NCBI RefSeq assembly: GCF_001815985.1
Contig: NZ_KV823564.1
Span: 1-64,000, forward strand
Direction: 5' to 3'
Source of the DNA: Corynebacterium sp. HMSC27B11
Lineage (GTDB): Bacteria > Actinomycetota > Actinomycetes > Mycobacteriales > Mycobacteriaceae
Length of the DNA stretch: 64,000 nucleotides
Each line of letters begins with the position of its first letter. Position 1 is the stretch's first letter. The notes under the pieces are model-generated. The model searched no databases. It was not told the DNA's origin and saw only the letters and a list, made by a program, of their open reading frames with translations. This document shows, one piece after another, positions 10,871-22,058 of this stretch. The position numbers and the translations under genes were made by a program.

Positions 10871-12504
10871 CCGATTCGACGGATCGTGACTTGAACACCG
10901 CGCCGGGCGAGGACCAGGGCCAAGGCCAGGCCGGGGACACCGGTGCCGTTGAGCTGACCGGCCAGGAGGAGGCCGTTGCCGGGTCCGCCGTCGGGGGAGT
11001 GCGCCTCGACGAGCACGGCTTGGCGCTTCCTATCGACGCGGCCGGTGCGAAGCCGGGCGAGGATGACGGCCAGCTGAGCGGCGACGACGCCCTGCCGCCG
11101 CGGCCCATCACCGAGGAGGATCTGGCGGACCTCGCCGCCGTCGAGGCCGAGCTGAATCAGCGCTGGCCGGAGACGAAGATCGACCCCTCCCTGGAACGCA
11201 TCGAGATGCTCATGGACCTGCTGGGCAACCCGGAGCGCTCCTTTGCCACCATCCAGGTCGCTGGCACCAACGGCAAGACCTCCGTGGTGCGGATGATCGA
11301 GTCCTTGCTGCGGGCATTCCATCGTCGCACAGGGCGAACGACCTCCCCGCACCTGCAGCTGGTCACCGAGCGTATCGCCGTTGACGGCGAGCCGATCCAC
11401 CCGCAGGATTACATCCGCATGTGGCGGGAGATCCAGCCGATGGTGGAGATGGTGGATGCGAAGTCCACCGCCGAGGGCGGCCCGCAGATGAGCAAGTTTG
11501 AGGTGCTGGTCGCGCTCGCGTACAGCGCTTTTGCGGACGCTCCGGTGGACGTAGCCGTCATCGAAACCGGCATGGGCGGAACTTGGGATGCGACGAATGT
11601 CGTGAACTCCGACGTTTCCGTGATTACGCCCATCGGCATGGACCACACGGACTTCCTCGGCGATACCCTCACCGAGATCGCTGGCGAGAAGGCAGGCATC
11701 ATCAAGTCCCGCTGGGATCGCGAGGATCTGCTCACTCCGCCGGAAAATATCGCGATCATCTCCGAGCAGGAGCCCGAGGCGATGCGCGTGCTGCTGGAGC
11801 GTGCGGTCGAGGTCGACGCCGCGGTCGCTCGCGCCGGAGCCGAGTTCGGCGCCGTGGAATCCACCGTCGCAGTCGGTGGCCAGCGTCTGACGATCAAGGG
11901 ACTGGCCGGGACCTACGACGACATCTTCCTGCCGCTGTCCGGCGAACACCAGGCCCGCAATGCCGCCACCGCCCTGGCCGCGGTGGAGGCCTTCTTCGGA
12001 GCTGGCGGCGACCGCCAGCTGGACGTCGATAAGGTGCGCGAGGGCTTCGCTACCGTGACATCTCCCGGCCGGTTGGAGCGTGTGCGCGCCACCCCGAGCG
12101 TGTTCATCGACGCCTCCCACAACCCGCACGGTGCGGCAGCCTTGGCCAAGGCCGTGGACCGGGACTTCGACTTCCGCCGCCTCATCGGCGTGGTTGCGGT
12201 CCTGGGGGACAAGGACGCCCGCGGCATCCTCGCCGCGCTCGAGCCTGTCCTCGACGACGTCGTCATCACGGAGGTGCAGTCCCCGCGCGCGCTGCCGGTG
12301 GACGTGCTCGCCGAGTATGCCCGGGATGCCTTCGGGGAGGAGCGGGTCCACGTCGCCGAGCAGCTCCCGACTGCGGTGGAGACCGCCATCCAGTTGGCTG
12401 AGGACGATAGCGATGGCATGCTGGCCGGGGCCGGAGTGCTGGTCACCGGCTCGGTGGTCACCGCAGGTGAGGCGCGAACGCTGTTCGCCAAGAAGCCCGA
12501 GTAG
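10867..12504 (+). CDS. folC: Bifunctional folylpolyglutamate / dihydrofolate synthase
   Basis: It adds glutamates to folates and probably makes dihydrofolate from dihydropteroate. The product is 545 aa; the first 80 or so residues are a Gly/Asp/Glu-rich extension not needed by the fold. The Mur-ligase P-loop GTNGKTS is at about 133-139, [13 protein letters not shown] follows, and [14 protein letters not shown] is the second family motif. [14 protein letters not shown] marks the C-terminal domain. It starts at an ATGA overlap with valS, an arrangement common in actinobacteria. Confidence 0.95.
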   Translation: MTDSTDRDLNTAPGEDQGQGQAGDTGAVELTGQEEAVAGSAVGGVRLDEHGLALPIDAAGAKPGEDDGQLSGDDALPPRPITEEDLADLAAVEAELNQRWPETKIDPSLERIEMLMDLLGNPERSFATIQVAGTNGKTSVVRMIESLLRAFHRRTGRTTSPHLQLVTERIAVDGEPIHPQDYIRMWREIQPMVEMVDAKSTAEGGPQMSKFEVLVALAYSAFADAPVDVAVIETGMGGTWDATNVVNSDVSVITPIGMDHTDFLGDTLTEIAGEKAGIIKSRWDREDLLTPPENIAIISEQEPEAMRVLLERAVEVDAAVARAGAEFGAVESTVAVGGQRLTIKGLAGTYDDIFLPLSGEHQARNAATALAAVEAFFGAGGDRQLDVDKVREGFATVTSPGRLERVRATPSVFIDASHNPHGAAALAKAVDRDFDFRRLIGVVAVLGDKDARGILAALEPVLDDVVITEVQSPRALPVDVLAEYARDAFGEERVHVAEQLPTAVETAIQLAEDDSDGMLAGAGVLVTGSVVTAGEARTLFAKKPE

Positions 12505-12536
12505 AACGCTCGAGTACACAGGAGGAGTGGAAGCAG

Positions 12537-12965
12537 ATGGCGCGCAAGCCGGCTGAAGAACTGGAGATGGGCCCCCTCGGTCCCGGGCATGCCCCAGCTA
12601 ATGACCCGATGAAGGGCATTCGCGGAGTCATGGCGGGCACCCTGGTCCTGGAGGGGATCGTCATGTTGCTGGGGCTGACCGTGGTCGGCCGCGTGGATTC
12701 GGGGCTGGGTCCTGTCTGGTTGCAGTTCGGCTACGTCCTGGCCGTGGCGGTGCTGATGTTTGCGGCGGGCTTCATGCAGAAGGCTCCGGCGGCGGACAAG
12801 ATCAACTGGGGTCTGCAGGTCCTGGCTCTGATCGGGGTTTTCGCCAACCTGGTGATCGGTGTGATGGCTCTGATCTTCATCGGCGTGTGGTGGTACATCT
12901 ACCACCTTCGCAAGGTGGTTCAGGAGCGCATGCGGCGCGGCCTGCTGCCGAGCCAGCACGTCTAA
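12537..12965 (+). CDS. DUF4233 family membrane protein
   Basis: The product is 142 aa with four hydrophobic helices (about 24-47, 58-80, 88-104 and 106-123). It follows folC by 32 nt with a strong AGGAGG SD. Genes of this family sit between folC and ndk in many actinobacteria. The function is not known. A short charged N-terminus and a basic C-terminal end (RKVVQERMRRG) are visible. Confidence 0.8.
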   Translation: MARKPAEELEMGPLGPGHAPANDPMKGIRGVMAGTLVLEGIVMLLGLTVVGRVDSGLGPVWLQFGYVLAVAVLMFAAGFMQKAPAADKINWGLQVLALIGVFANLVIGVMALIFIGVWWYIYHLRKVVQERMRRGLLPSQHV

Positions 12966-12992
12966 CTTGCTCCGCGAGCGCCATTGAGCGTG

Positions 12993-13035
12993 AAGCCTCC
13001 CCACCAGCCCAACGTCGGGCGGGTCGGGGAGGCTT
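12993..13035. terminator. Terminator between DUF4233 gene and acyl-CoA synthetase remnant
   Basis: AAGCCTCCCC (12993-13002) pairs exactly with GGGGAGGCTT (13026-13035), followed by AGGTTTT. It lies between converging genes and may act in both directions. Confidence 0.75.
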
Positions 13036-13065
13036 AGGTTTTATGGCGTGTGCAGCGCGGCCCTG

Positions 13066-14003
13066 CTAGCTCTCGAAGGGGACCTTCGCCAGCTCGCGGC
13101 GCAGGATCTTGCCGGTTGCGTTTTTCGGGATGGCATCGACGAACTCCACGGCGCGGATCTTCTTGTATGGGGTCACACGGTCAGCGACCCAGTCCATGAG
13201 TTCCTGTGCCCCCAGCTCGAAACCTTCGCGAGTTACGACGAACGCGCGCGGGATCTCTAGGCCATCGCGCTCCGCGCCGGCCTCGCCCTCGGGAACGTCT
13301 TCAGGGGTGTCGATATCCACCAGCCGGATTTCTGTGTCTGCCACCGGCTTGCCAACGCTGGAGTGATCGGCGTCGCCATGGAGGTTTAGGGCGACCAGCG
13401 GTGAGGCCTCTGTCATGCCCCATCCCTGCACGACCTTTGTATCGAGGCGTTCTTCGACCGCGCGCATAATCGGAGCGTCGATTGGCGCCGCAGAGGAAAC
13501 CATGAGCTTCGAAGCGGAAAACCATGCCGGGTCGATTTCCGGGCTTTTGGCCATCGCGATGGCCATCGGAGGGGCGATGAACGTGAATTCGATCGCGCGT
13601 TCAGCGTGGGCACGCAGGAACTGTTCGATGTCGAACTTCGGCATGGTGAAGATGTGGTGGCGGTGTAGCAGCGGGCCGAGAAGCAGGACCGTCATGCCGT
13701 AGATATGGGAGAACGGCAGCACGCTCAGGGTGTTTGTGCGCGCTTCAATTCCGGAACGCTCAATCATTTCCCGGACATGCATCAAGTTGCTGGTGAGGTT
13801 CCGGTGGGTCAACTGCACGCCCTTCGGCAACCCGGTGGTGCCGGAAGAGAATGGGACAGCGGTAACCGAGTGAGCTTCGATGGTCACCTCGGAAGCTGGT
13901 TTCGGGGCGTCTTGCAGGGCCGCGAGCTCCATGGAGAAGATTTAACGTCGGTGTCGGGGTAGTCCAAACTCGGGTATGGGCTGGTGTAGATCTTGGAGGC
14001 CAT
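13066..14003 (-). pseudogene. Acyl-CoA synthetase (ANL family), decayed by frameshift and internal deletions
   Basis: A normal start (ATG 14003, SD GGAGG) begins MASKIYTSPYPSLDYPDTDV, the expected N-terminus of a 4-coumarate/fatty-acid CoA ligase type enzyme. The reading frame then shifts, and the homologous frame resumes near 13932 just before the AMP-binding loop SSGTTGLPKGVQLTHRN, so well over 100 residues of the N-terminal domain are absent. A second gap occurs at about 13290: DVPEGE runs straight into EIPRAFVV, removing the A8 hinge and the TGD/GYF region. The C-terminus PKNATGKILRREL, with its catalytic lysine, survives. About 310 codons remain of about 530. The enzyme cannot be functional. 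Confidence 0.85.
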
Positions 14004-14156
14004 GCCCGCCTCCTTCAGTGTTATGTGATCTGTGTCTCGCCGATGGTAGTGCTCGTTTTCAAAATTATTTCGCTATTTGCGTTGCGCTAGCGAAAGAGAT
14101 CAAAAGGCAAGGGGACACAGGGAGGTTCAGGGTGGGCGAGGGGCATAAGGATTCGC

Positions 14157-14162
14157 TATTCT
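14157..14162 (+). promoter_or_regulatory. ndk -10 (TATTCT), leaderless
   Basis: TATTCT ends 6 nt before the ndk ATG (14169), and no SD is present, so transcription should start at or next to the A of the ATG. Confidence 0.6.
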
Positions 14163-14168
14163 TAGAGC

Positions 14169-14579
14169 ATGACTGAACGCACTCTCATTCTCATTAAGCC
14201 GGACGGCGTTAAGAACGGCCACGTCGGAGAGATCATCTCCCGCATCGAGCGCAAGGGCCTGAAGCTCGTCGAGATGGACCTGCGCACCGCAGACCGCGCA
14301 ACCGCAGAGAAGCACTACGAGGAGCACAAGGACAAGCCGTTCTTCGGCGAGCTCGTGGACTTCATCACCTCCGCACCGCTGGTCGCCGGCATCGTCGAGG
14401 GCGAGTCCGCCATCGCTGCTTGGCGTCAGCTGGCTGGCGGCACCCACCCGGTCGAGGCAGCCACCCCGGGCACCATCCGCGGTGACTTTGCACTGACCGT
14501 CGGCGAGAACGTCGTCCACGGCTCCGACTCCCCGGAGTCCGCTGAGCGCGAGATCGCTATCTGGTTCCCGAACCTCTAA
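14169..14579 (+). CDS. ndk: Nucleoside diphosphate kinase
   Basis: It transfers the gamma phosphate of ATP to NDPs through a phosphohistidine. The product is 136 aa, the usual size. The active-site His117 lies in ENVVHGSDS, and [10 protein letters not shown] at the N-terminus is the family start. It is probably translated from a leaderless message. The window keeps the actinobacterial order folC-ndk-rne, although the decayed ligase gene sits in between on the other strand. Confidence 0.97.
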   Translation: MTERTLILIKPDGVKNGHVGEIISRIERKGLKLVEMDLRTADRATAEKHYEEHKDKPFFGELVDFITSAPLVAGIVEGESAIAAWRQLAGGTHPVEAATPGTIRGDFALTVGENVVHGSDSPESAEREIAIWFPNL

Positions 14580-14594
14580 TACCTTTCACAGCAC

Positions 14595-14632
14595 AACGTC
14601 CCGGCAGGCCCATGTGGGTTTGCCGGGACGTT
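14595..14632. terminator. Strong terminator between convergent ndk and membrane protein gene
   Basis: AACGTCCCGGCA (14595-14606) pairs perfectly with TGCCGGGACGTT (14621-14632), flanked by further pairing CAGCAC/GTGCTG. T-rich sequence follows on the plus strand. Confidence 0.8.
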
Positions 14633-14659
14633 TCCTTGTGCTGCAGGTCAGCGGTGCCG

Positions 14660-15445
14660 CTACTGGCTCGCTAGATCACCGGCGCCGCGGACGCTGTCCT
14701 GGTACGTCTGGCTGGCTTCCTCGGTCAGCGTCAGCCATTGGTCGGTGCTGCCGCGGTGGCGCACCTCGCGGATCCGCACCACCTGCCCGTGCGCATCGGC
14801 CTCGTTGAGAGCGGCCTTGACTTCGTGCTCGACAGCCCCGTCCGCGACCAGCTCCGCCACGAGTTCGCTTTCTAGGCGCTGATAGATGCCGGGCACGAGC
14901 TCATCGGCATGCATGAAGGCTACGATGGCATCCGGCCCCTCGAAGATCTTGCCGGGCCCCACCGGTGCGGAAACATCGCCTGCATCGCCGAAGAGTTGCG
15001 GTGGTGTCGCGTAATGCGTTGGTTGGTGCGCCCCTGAAGTGAAGTACCACGCCATCCCCAGGCCCGTAGCGATCGCCACTGGAACAACAACCACCCATGG
15101 TGCCGTGGACTGCGCGATGCTCAGCGCCACGTAGGACGCGGAATAAGGGACAACGAAGCGCAGCACTTCGCGCCAGTTGAACTCGCTCCGCTGCAGCTTC
15201 ACATCCGGCTTGAGAGGATCGTAATCGTTTCCTCGGTAGCCATGCCGGTTGAAGAACTTCGTATAGCCGAAGACCATCAGCCCCAGCAGGAAGGCGATCG
15301 CCACGAATCCCATCCACACGTGTGGGAGGGCGGAACAAGCGATGACGACGAGAGTCCACACAACGCCGAGGGTCCACCCGAGCATCGTGGAAGGTTGATT
15401 CTTCCCGTAGTGCTCTCGAAGCTGCTTTTCGCTGATCTGGAACAT
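14660..15445 (-). CDS. Conserved membrane protein of unknown function
   Basis: The product is 261 aa. Helix pairs are predicted at about 22-40 and 44-62 and at about 98-112 and 114-133, with a cytosolic or exported C-terminal domain rich in charged residues. The start at 15445 follows a TACGCT -10 by 6 nt and has no SD, so it may be leaderless; a longer open frame upstream lacks a start signal. I do not recognise a named domain. It is convergent with ndk and divergent from rne. Confidence 0.65.
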   Translation of the reverse strand: MFQISEKQLREHYGKNQPSTMLGWTLGVVWTLVVIACSALPHVWMGFVAIAFLLGLMVFGYTKFFNRHGYRGNDYDPLKPDVKLQRSEFNWREVLRFVVPYSASYVALSIAQSTAPWVVVVPVAIATGLGMAWYFTSGAHQPTHYATPPQLFGDAGDVSAPVGPGKIFEGPDAIVAFMHADELVPGIYQRLESELVAELVADGAVEHEVKAALNEADAHGQVVRIREVRHRGSTDQWLTLTEEASQTYQDSVRGAGDLASQ

Positions 15446-15771
15446 TCCATCAGCGTAGCAACCTCCCCACACACGACCTCTCGCGATGCCGGCTCCCTCA
15501 TCGCGGGGGAAGTTATGACAAGATGGGGAACAGGATTTTCCTTCACCATCACCCACAACGACGATGCGGTCAGGTCAGGGCTAATCCATCACACTTAAAC
15601 ATCGTTTGCGAGCACACCCCATTGCCAGGCCTCCTTTGAGGCGCCCGGCCTCGGTGTCGCTCTGGCGCCTGGCTGGCGCAGCGGCCGTCGTTTCCACAGG
15701 TCCGCTGCTGTTCTCGATCTTTTTCTTTAGGACGCCGCCAGCTAGCGCGAGAAAAACTTTCAAGGAGAAAC
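15446..15771. other. Intergenic region upstream of rne
   Basis: This 326 nt stretch separates the membrane protein gene and rne, which are divergent. TACGCT (15452-15457, minus strand) is the likely -10 of the membrane protein gene. No coding sequence is convincing. The part nearest rne is GC-rich with several short inverted pieces (GGCGCC, GGCCTCC), so rne probably has a long 5-prime leader. RNase E genes are autoregulated through such leaders in other bacteria; no specific element was recognised here. Confidence 0.4.
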
Positions 15772-18700
15772 GTGGCTTTTACGCCGGAACCAGCGCTGAT
15801 TGAATCGGCCGGAAAAATTAATACTGAAAGCTTCGGTCGCAGGGTGCGCGTGCACTCGGTGGCCAAGGAACTGGGGATCACCAGCAAGGAGTTCATCGCC
15901 GTGCTGGGGGAGTACGGGATCACCGGCAAGGTGCCTTCCTCGACGCTGTCGAACGAGGAGGCCACCGACGTGGTCTCTCGTCTGGCTGGCGGGGGAGGGC
16001 TAACCCAGTCTGAGCAGCCAGCGGTGAAGGACGAGGCGGACGCCGCCGAGCCCGCTGCCGACAAGGCCGGGGACACGAAGAGCACTGCCAAGAAGGCGGG
16101 AGCCAAGAAGGCCGCTGCCAAGAAGAGCGCGAAGAAGTCCACGGCTAAGAAGGCTGCGACCAAGAAGAGCACCAAGAAGGCCGCTGCCAAGGAGGCGGCA
16201 CCCGCGCAGGAGCTCCCGGAGCAGGATGCCGCACCTGAGGTGGCTGAGCAGCAGGAACAGCAGAAGCAGGCTGAGCCCAAGAAGGCCTCCCGCACGACTG
16301 CCCAAAAGAGTGCCCAAAAGAGTGCACAGAAGGCTAGCAAGAAGGCTGCCGCGAAGAAGACGACCAAGCGCACAGCCAGCAAGAAGGCGGAAGCCAAGAA
16401 CGCCGAGGCGGAGAACGCACAGCAGCACCAGGCCGCTGAGGCGCCACAATCCCAGGCTGAAGAAGCGGCGTCCACGACCCCGGAGCAGCAGGCTTCTACA
16501 AGCGAGGAGGCTCCACAGCCCGCTCGCCGCCGCGTGCGCCGAATCGTGCGCCGCGTGGGCAGCCGCGCCATCCAGCAGGACACCGCAGCGAAAAAGGCGG
16601 AGGCCTCGTCCGAGGAGATGGCCGAGAAGCGGGAGCAGCCGAAGAAGGCCGAGCCGAAGAAGGCTGAGCCCAAGAAGAAGGAACAGAAGGCCGAGCAGCG
16701 CCCCGCCGAGCTTCAGCCCGCGGCCGAGGAGGAGACCCCGGCCGACCAGCTGCACCCGGGCGAGCGCGAGGAAGCGGACATCGTCGACGAGCCGGTGCGC
16801 CTGAAGGGCTCCACCCGCCTGGAATCCAAGCGCCGCTGGCGTGAGGAGAACCGCGAGCGCGGCCGCCACAAGGCCATCAGCCGCTCCGAGTTCCTCGCGC
16901 GCCGGGAGTCCGTGCACCGCCAGATGATGGTGCGCGACGCCGAGCGACACGACCACACCGGCCTGACGACCCAGGTGGGCGTCGTAGAAGATGGCCAGCT
17001 GGTGGAGCACTTCGTCACCAGCGACACCCAGCAGTCGATGATCGGCAATATCTACCTGGGCCGGGTGCAAAACGTTCTAGCCTCCATGGAGGCGGCCTTC
17101 ATCGACATCGGCACCGGCCGCAATGCCGTGCTCTACGCCAGCGAGGTCAACTGGCACTCCCCGCACCTGCACTCCAAGTCCCGCCGCATCGACCAGGCGC
17201 TGCGCTCTGGCGACCAGGTGATGGTCCAGGTCATCAAGGACCCGGTCGGCCACAAGGGCGCCCGCCTGACCAACCGCATCAGCTTCGCGGGTCGCTACCT
17301 CGTGTACTTCCCGGGCGGCACCACCGCGGGTATCTCCCGCAAGCTGCCGGAGGCCGAACGCAAGCGCCTGAAGGAGATTCTGCAGCGCGTCGTGCCGGGG
17401 CAGGGCGGAGCGATCATCCGCACCGCCGCAGAAAACGTGGCCGAGGAGCTCATCGAGGAGGACGTCAACCGCCTCCACAAGCAGTGGCTGAACATCGAGA
17501 AGACTGAGGCTAAGGAGCGCAAGTCCAAGGGCGCGAAGCCCGTCACGCTCTACGAAGAGCCGAACATGCTGATCACGGTCATCCGCGACCTGTTCAACGA
17601 GGACTTCTCCGAGCTGCTCGTCGAGGGCGATAAGTCCTGGCGCATGGTCCGCGATTACATGGGTCGCATGGCCCCGGAGCTGATGGATCGGGTGCACAAG
17701 TGGCACCCCGAGCAGCATGCCGACGAGGACGTCTTCGCCGCGCACCGCCTCGACGACCAGCTCGCCAAGGCGCTAAGCAGGAAGGTCTGGCTGCCTTCCG
17801 GTGGTCACCTGGTCATCGACCACACCGAGGCGATGACCGTCATCGACGTCAACACCGGCTCCTTCGTGGGGTCCGGCGGCAACCTCGAGGAGACGGTCAC
17901 CGAGAATAACCTCGAGGCGGCCGAGGAGATCGTGCGCCAGATGCGGCTGCGCGATATCGGCGGCATGATCGTCGTCGACTTCATCGACATGGTGCTGGAG
18001 GAGAACCAGGACCTGGTGCTGCGCCGCCTCATCGAGTACTTGGGTCGGGACCGCACCCACCACAAGGTCAGCGAGGTCACCTCGCTGGGCCTGGTGCAGA
18101 TCACCCGCAAGCGTCTGGGCGCCGGCCTGCTGGAGACTTTCTCCACCACCTGTGAGTGCTGCGACGGCCGTGGCGTGATCGTGCATCCGGACCCAGTCGA
18201 GCAGGACTTTAGCGAGGAGCCGGAGCGCCGCCGCCGTTCCTCCCGCGGCAATGGTCGTGGCCGTGACGAGCAGGGCTCGAAGGAGCAGCGCAACAGCCAG
18301 GGCGCGCAGCAGCGTCAGGACGGACGCGGAGGCCAGGGGTCCAAGAACCACGGCCGTGACGAGCAGGGCGACCAGCGCCGTGAGAATGTGAAGCGCCACG
18401 CGGACAAGGGCTCCAAGTCCAAGGCCTCCCACGGCAAGGGCCGCGAGGACTCCCAGGACCACCGCAACTCCGATGGGCAGGAACGCCGCTCCGGTTCTGA
18501 GTCCGCTGCAGAGCGCGGCGGGGAGCAGAAGCAGGAGACGAGGACGTCGCGCCGGGGCGGTCGCCGTTCGGTTCAGCGCCGCACCAGCTCCGCAGCCAAG
18601 GACGCCACCGGCCGCGCCGAGCAGGGGTCCGCGGAGAAGAAGCAGCCAGCCGGTCGATCGGGCGATGAGTCCCAGGCCAGCCAGGGGCGCGCTCCGCGTC

Positions 18701-19329
18701 GGGTGGTTCGTCGCCGCATCGTGCGGCGCACGGCACCTAGCCAGCAGCGTGATGGCTCTGGCCAGCGACGGTCTGCGGCGAATGCGGATGCCCCGGAGCT
18801 GAAGATTTCCTCCCGCGAGGACCGTGGCTCTGAGCAGCGGGATGAGCAGAAGAAGTCCGAGCGGGGTTCCCAGGGGGCGCGACGCCGGGGCCGTCGGGTG
18901 GTGCGCTCGACGCCGCGTGCTCGCCAGTCGGGTGCGGGTCAGGCTGGTTCGCTCAAGTCTCACGGGGAGCAGGGCGAGCAGCAGCGTTCCGGGCAGAATC
19001 GAGGTTCGGCGGGAGATCGTCGCAACGCCGGGGCGCGACGCTCTGGGACCCGGGGTGCGGGGAAGTACGGTGCCAACACCTACGAGGAGGCGGTAACGGA
19101 GTTCGAGAACTCGCCACGCCGTCGCCGCCGCACCCGCGGCAATTCCGTGTCGGATCGCCGTCCGCAGCCGGAGGACTTCGGTCAGCAGGCCGAGGCTGGC
19201 CAGGCCAAGGATGAGCCCAAGCGGGAGGGCCGGGGCGCCGGGAAGTCCGAGCAGTCGGCGAAGGGTGAATCCCAGGGCAGGGCGCGGGGCCGTCGCCGCC
19301 GGGTGGTGCGCAGTAGCCCGCGGCGCTAG
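15772..19329 (+). CDS. rne: Ribonuclease E/G with IF2_N-like N-terminus
   Basis: This is the endonuclease of mRNA decay and rRNA/tRNA processing. The product is 1185 aa from a GTG with AAGGAG 4 nt upstream. Residues 23-55 (RVHSVAKELGITSKEFIAVL) look like the IF2_N fold. Residues of about 95-330 are low-complexity Lys/Ala/Glu/Gln with AKKSTAKK-type repeats. The catalytic region includes an S1-like domain (GNIYLGRVQNVL-x-MEAAFIDIG, about 424-455), the metal-binding acidic sites in VIDVNTGSFVG (about 688) and VVDFIDM (about 735), and the Zn-link CECC (about 793). The Arg/Gly/Gln-rich tail from about 820 probably scaffolds RNA and degradosome partners. Confidence 0.95.
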   Translation: MAFTPEPALIESAGKINTESFGRRVRVHSVAKELGITSKEFIAVLGEYGITGKVPSSTLSNEEATDVVSRLAGGGGLTQSEQPAVKDEADAAEPAADKAGDTKSTAKKAGAKKAAAKKSAKKSTAKKAATKKSTKKAAAKEAAPAQELPEQDAAPEVAEQQEQQKQAEPKKASRTTAQKSAQKSAQKASKKAAAKKTTKRTASKKAEAKNAEAENAQQHQAAEAPQSQAEEAASTTPEQQASTSEEAPQPARRRVRRIVRRVGSRAIQQDTAAKKAEASSEEMAEKREQPKKAEPKKAEPKKKEQKAEQRPAELQPAAEEETPADQLHPGEREEADIVDEPVRLKGSTRLESKRRWREENRERGRHKAISRSEFLARRESVHRQMMVRDAERHDHTGLTTQVGVVEDGQLVEHFVTSDTQQSMIGNIYLGRVQNVLASMEAAFIDIGTGRNAVLYASEVNWHSPHLHSKSRRIDQALRSGDQVMVQVIKDPVGHKGARLTNRISFAGRYLVYFPGGTTAGISRKLPEAERKRLKEILQRVVPGQGGAIIRTAAENVAEELIEEDVNRLHKQWLNIEKTEAKERKSKGAKPVTLYEEPNMLITVIRDLFNEDFSELLVEGDKSWRMVRDYMGRMAPELMDRVHKWHPEQHADEDVFAAHRLDDQLAKALSRKVWLPSGGHLVIDHTEAMTVIDVNTGSFVGSGGNLEETVTENNLEAAEEIVRQMRLRDIGGMIVVDFIDMVLEENQDLVLRRLIEYLGRDRTHHKVSEVTSLGLVQITRKRLGAGLLETFSTTCECCDGRGVIVHPDPVEQDFSEEPERRRRSSRGNGRGRDEQGSKEQRNSQGAQQRQDGRGGQGSKNHGRDEQGDQRRENVKRHADKGSKSKASHGKGREDSQDHRNSDGQERRSGSESAAERGGEQKQETRTSRRGGRRSVQRRTSSAAKDATGRAEQGSAEKKQPAGRSGDESQASQGRAPRRVVRRRIVRRTAPSQQRDGSGQRRSAANADAPELKISSREDRGSEQRDEQKKSERGSQGARRRGRRVVRSTPRARQSGAGQAGSLKSHGEQGEQQRSGQNRGSAGDRRNAGARRSGTRGAGKYGANTYEEAVTEFENSPRRRRRTRGNSVSDRRPQPEDFGQQAEAGQAKDEPKREGRGAGKSEQSAKGESQGRARGRRRRVVRSSPRR

Positions 19330-19496
19330 CCCCAGGGCAGCGCTCTCCCTTCACGGGTGGGCGCTCAGCCCGCGGTCATGCCTGAGCCACCGTTGCGCGT
19401 TCGGCTGCGGGCGGGGAAGGGAGGGGAGCGATCCTGTTTCGCCACATCAGCCTCACCCTTCACAGCCTGGCGGTTTCGCCGGGCGCTACCTGCGAT

Positions 19497-19527
19497 GGGC
19501 TGGAAAAAGATTTTGGTTTTCCAGCCC
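19497..19527 (+). terminator. Hairpin terminator after rne
   Basis: GGGCTGGAAAA (19497-19507) pairs perfectly over 11 bp with TTTTCCAGCCC (19517-19527). The T run lies within the stem rather than after it. Confidence 0.65.
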
Positions 19528-19579
19528 CTGCTGGGTAGTATTGAGCAGTCGCTGTTCATTGCCCCTAACCGGGCCCGGC

Positions 19580-19609
19580 TTGTTATGCCGAAATGAACAC
19601 ACTTAATTT
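19580..19609 (+). promoter_or_regulatory. Candidate rplU-rpmA promoter
   Basis: TTGTTA (19580-19585) and TAATTT (19604-19609) are separated by 18 nt. TATTGT at 19614-19619 is an alternative -10. Confidence 0.45.
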
Positions 19610-19701
19610 TGCATATTGTCCAGTCAGGATGCTCGCGTCGCACGTGGGATCGTCGTCGAGAGCTGCCTGAGTCGAAGAGATTTATAAGGGGTAGCCCTAC
19701 C

Positions 19702-20004
19702 ATGTACGCGATCGTCAAGACCGGCGGCAAGCAGTACAAGGTTGCCGAAGGTGACCTCGTCAAGGTCGAGAAGATCGAGGGTGAGCCAGGTTCCGCCGTG
19801 GCTCTCACCCCGGTTCTCGTCGTCGATGGCGCGGATCTGACCTCCGGCGACAAGCTGGAAAACGTCGCCGTGAACGCAGAGATCGTCGAGCACGTTCGTG
19901 GCCCGAAGATCCGCGGAATGCACTACAAGAACAAGACCGGTTACAAGCGCCGCTGGGGCCACCGTCAGGCCCTGACCGTGCTGAAGATCACCGGCATCAA
20001 GTAA
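19702..20004 (+). CDS. rplU: 50S ribosomal protein L21
   Basis: The product is 100 aa, the normal size for bL21, starting [14 protein letters not shown] with AGGGGT upstream. Near the C-terminus [10 protein letters not shown] is the rRNA-binding stretch. A longer frame upstream to 19609 is not credible. It is the first gene of the L21-L27-Obg group. Confidence 0.97.
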   Translation: MYAIVKTGGKQYKVAEGDLVKVEKIEGEPGSAVALTPVLVVDGADLTSGDKLENVAVNAEIVEHVRGPKIRGMHYKNKTGYKRRWGHRQALTVLKITGIK

Positions 20005-20067
20005 TAACCGAGACGCGTCCGTGCTGAGTGCGCGGGTGCTCTTACTTCTTCCCGAGGAGGGAGACTC

Positions 20068-20334
20068 ATGGCAACTAAGAAGGGTGCTTCTAGCTCCAGT
20101 AACGGTCGCGACTCCGAGGCAAAGCGTCTCGGTGTTAAGCGCTTCGGCGGCCAGCAGGTCAAGGCGGGCGAGATCCTCATCCGTCAGCGCGGCACCAAGT
20201 TCCACCCAGGTGTGAACGTTGGTCGCGGCGGCGATGACACGCTGTTCGCACTGAAGGCTGGCGCCGTCCAGTTCTCCACCAAGCGTAACCGCCGCCTGGT
20301 GAACATCGTGGAGGACGAGGCCGTCGAGGCTTAA
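20068..20334 (+). CDS. rpmA: 50S ribosomal protein L27
   Basis: The product is 88 aa. It begins [20 protein letters not shown], followed by [16 protein letters not shown], the conserved start of bL27, whose N-terminus reaches the peptidyl transferase centre. GAGGAGGGA is an excellent SD. It lies 63 nt after rplU. Confidence 0.97.
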   Translation: MATKKGASSSSNGRDSEAKRLGVKRFGGQQVKAGEILIRQRGTKFHPGVNVGRGGDDTLFALKAGAVQFSTKRNRRLVNIVEDEAVEA

Positions 20335-20363
20335 AGCCCGCGGTTTTCAAACCCCACGAGCAC

Positions 20364-20413
20364 GAAGCTCCCGCACTTTCCGCCCCACCGGGGCGAGGGC
20401 GGGAGCTTCTTTG
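20364..20413 (+). terminator. Terminator after rpmA
   Basis: GAAGCTCCCGC (20364-20374) pairs with GCGGGAGCTTC (20399-20409), with an inner CGCCCC/GGGGCG stem and TTT following. obgE then has its own candidate -10, TAAAAT (20424-20429). Confidence 0.8.
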
Positions 20414-20433
20414 CATTATTCGCTAAAATTTGA

Positions 20434-21975
<1,542 letters not shown>

Positions 21976-22045
21976 CGCGACGTTGAGTAGCGAATTAGAT
22001 AACGTTTAGATAACTCAAAAGCCTCAGAATTCATAAGTAATTTGG

Positions 22046-22051
22046 CATACT
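22046..22051 (+). promoter_or_regulatory. proB -10 (CATACT), leaderless
   Basis: CATACT ends 7 nt before the ATG at 22059 and no SD is present. A GTG at 22053 is an alternative start in the same frame. Confidence 0.5.
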
Positions 22052-22058
22052 GGTGGGC

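Larger units (their letters stand above)
19330..19701. other. rne-rplU intergenic region
   Basis: These 372 nt hold the rne terminator (19497-19527), a promoter candidate (19580-19609) and a leader of about 85 nt before rplU. Short open frames here have no start signals and look spurious. An L21-leader type autoregulatory RNA is possible, but no known consensus was recognised. Confidence 0.4.

Noticed and set aside
10330-12519. 729-codon minus-strand frame across folC
   Set aside because: It is a shadow of folC and valS with repetitive Gly/Leu/Arg composition and no start signal.
19357-19596. 79-codon frame between rne and rplU
   Set aside because: It runs through the rne terminator hairpin, has no SD and resembles no protein.
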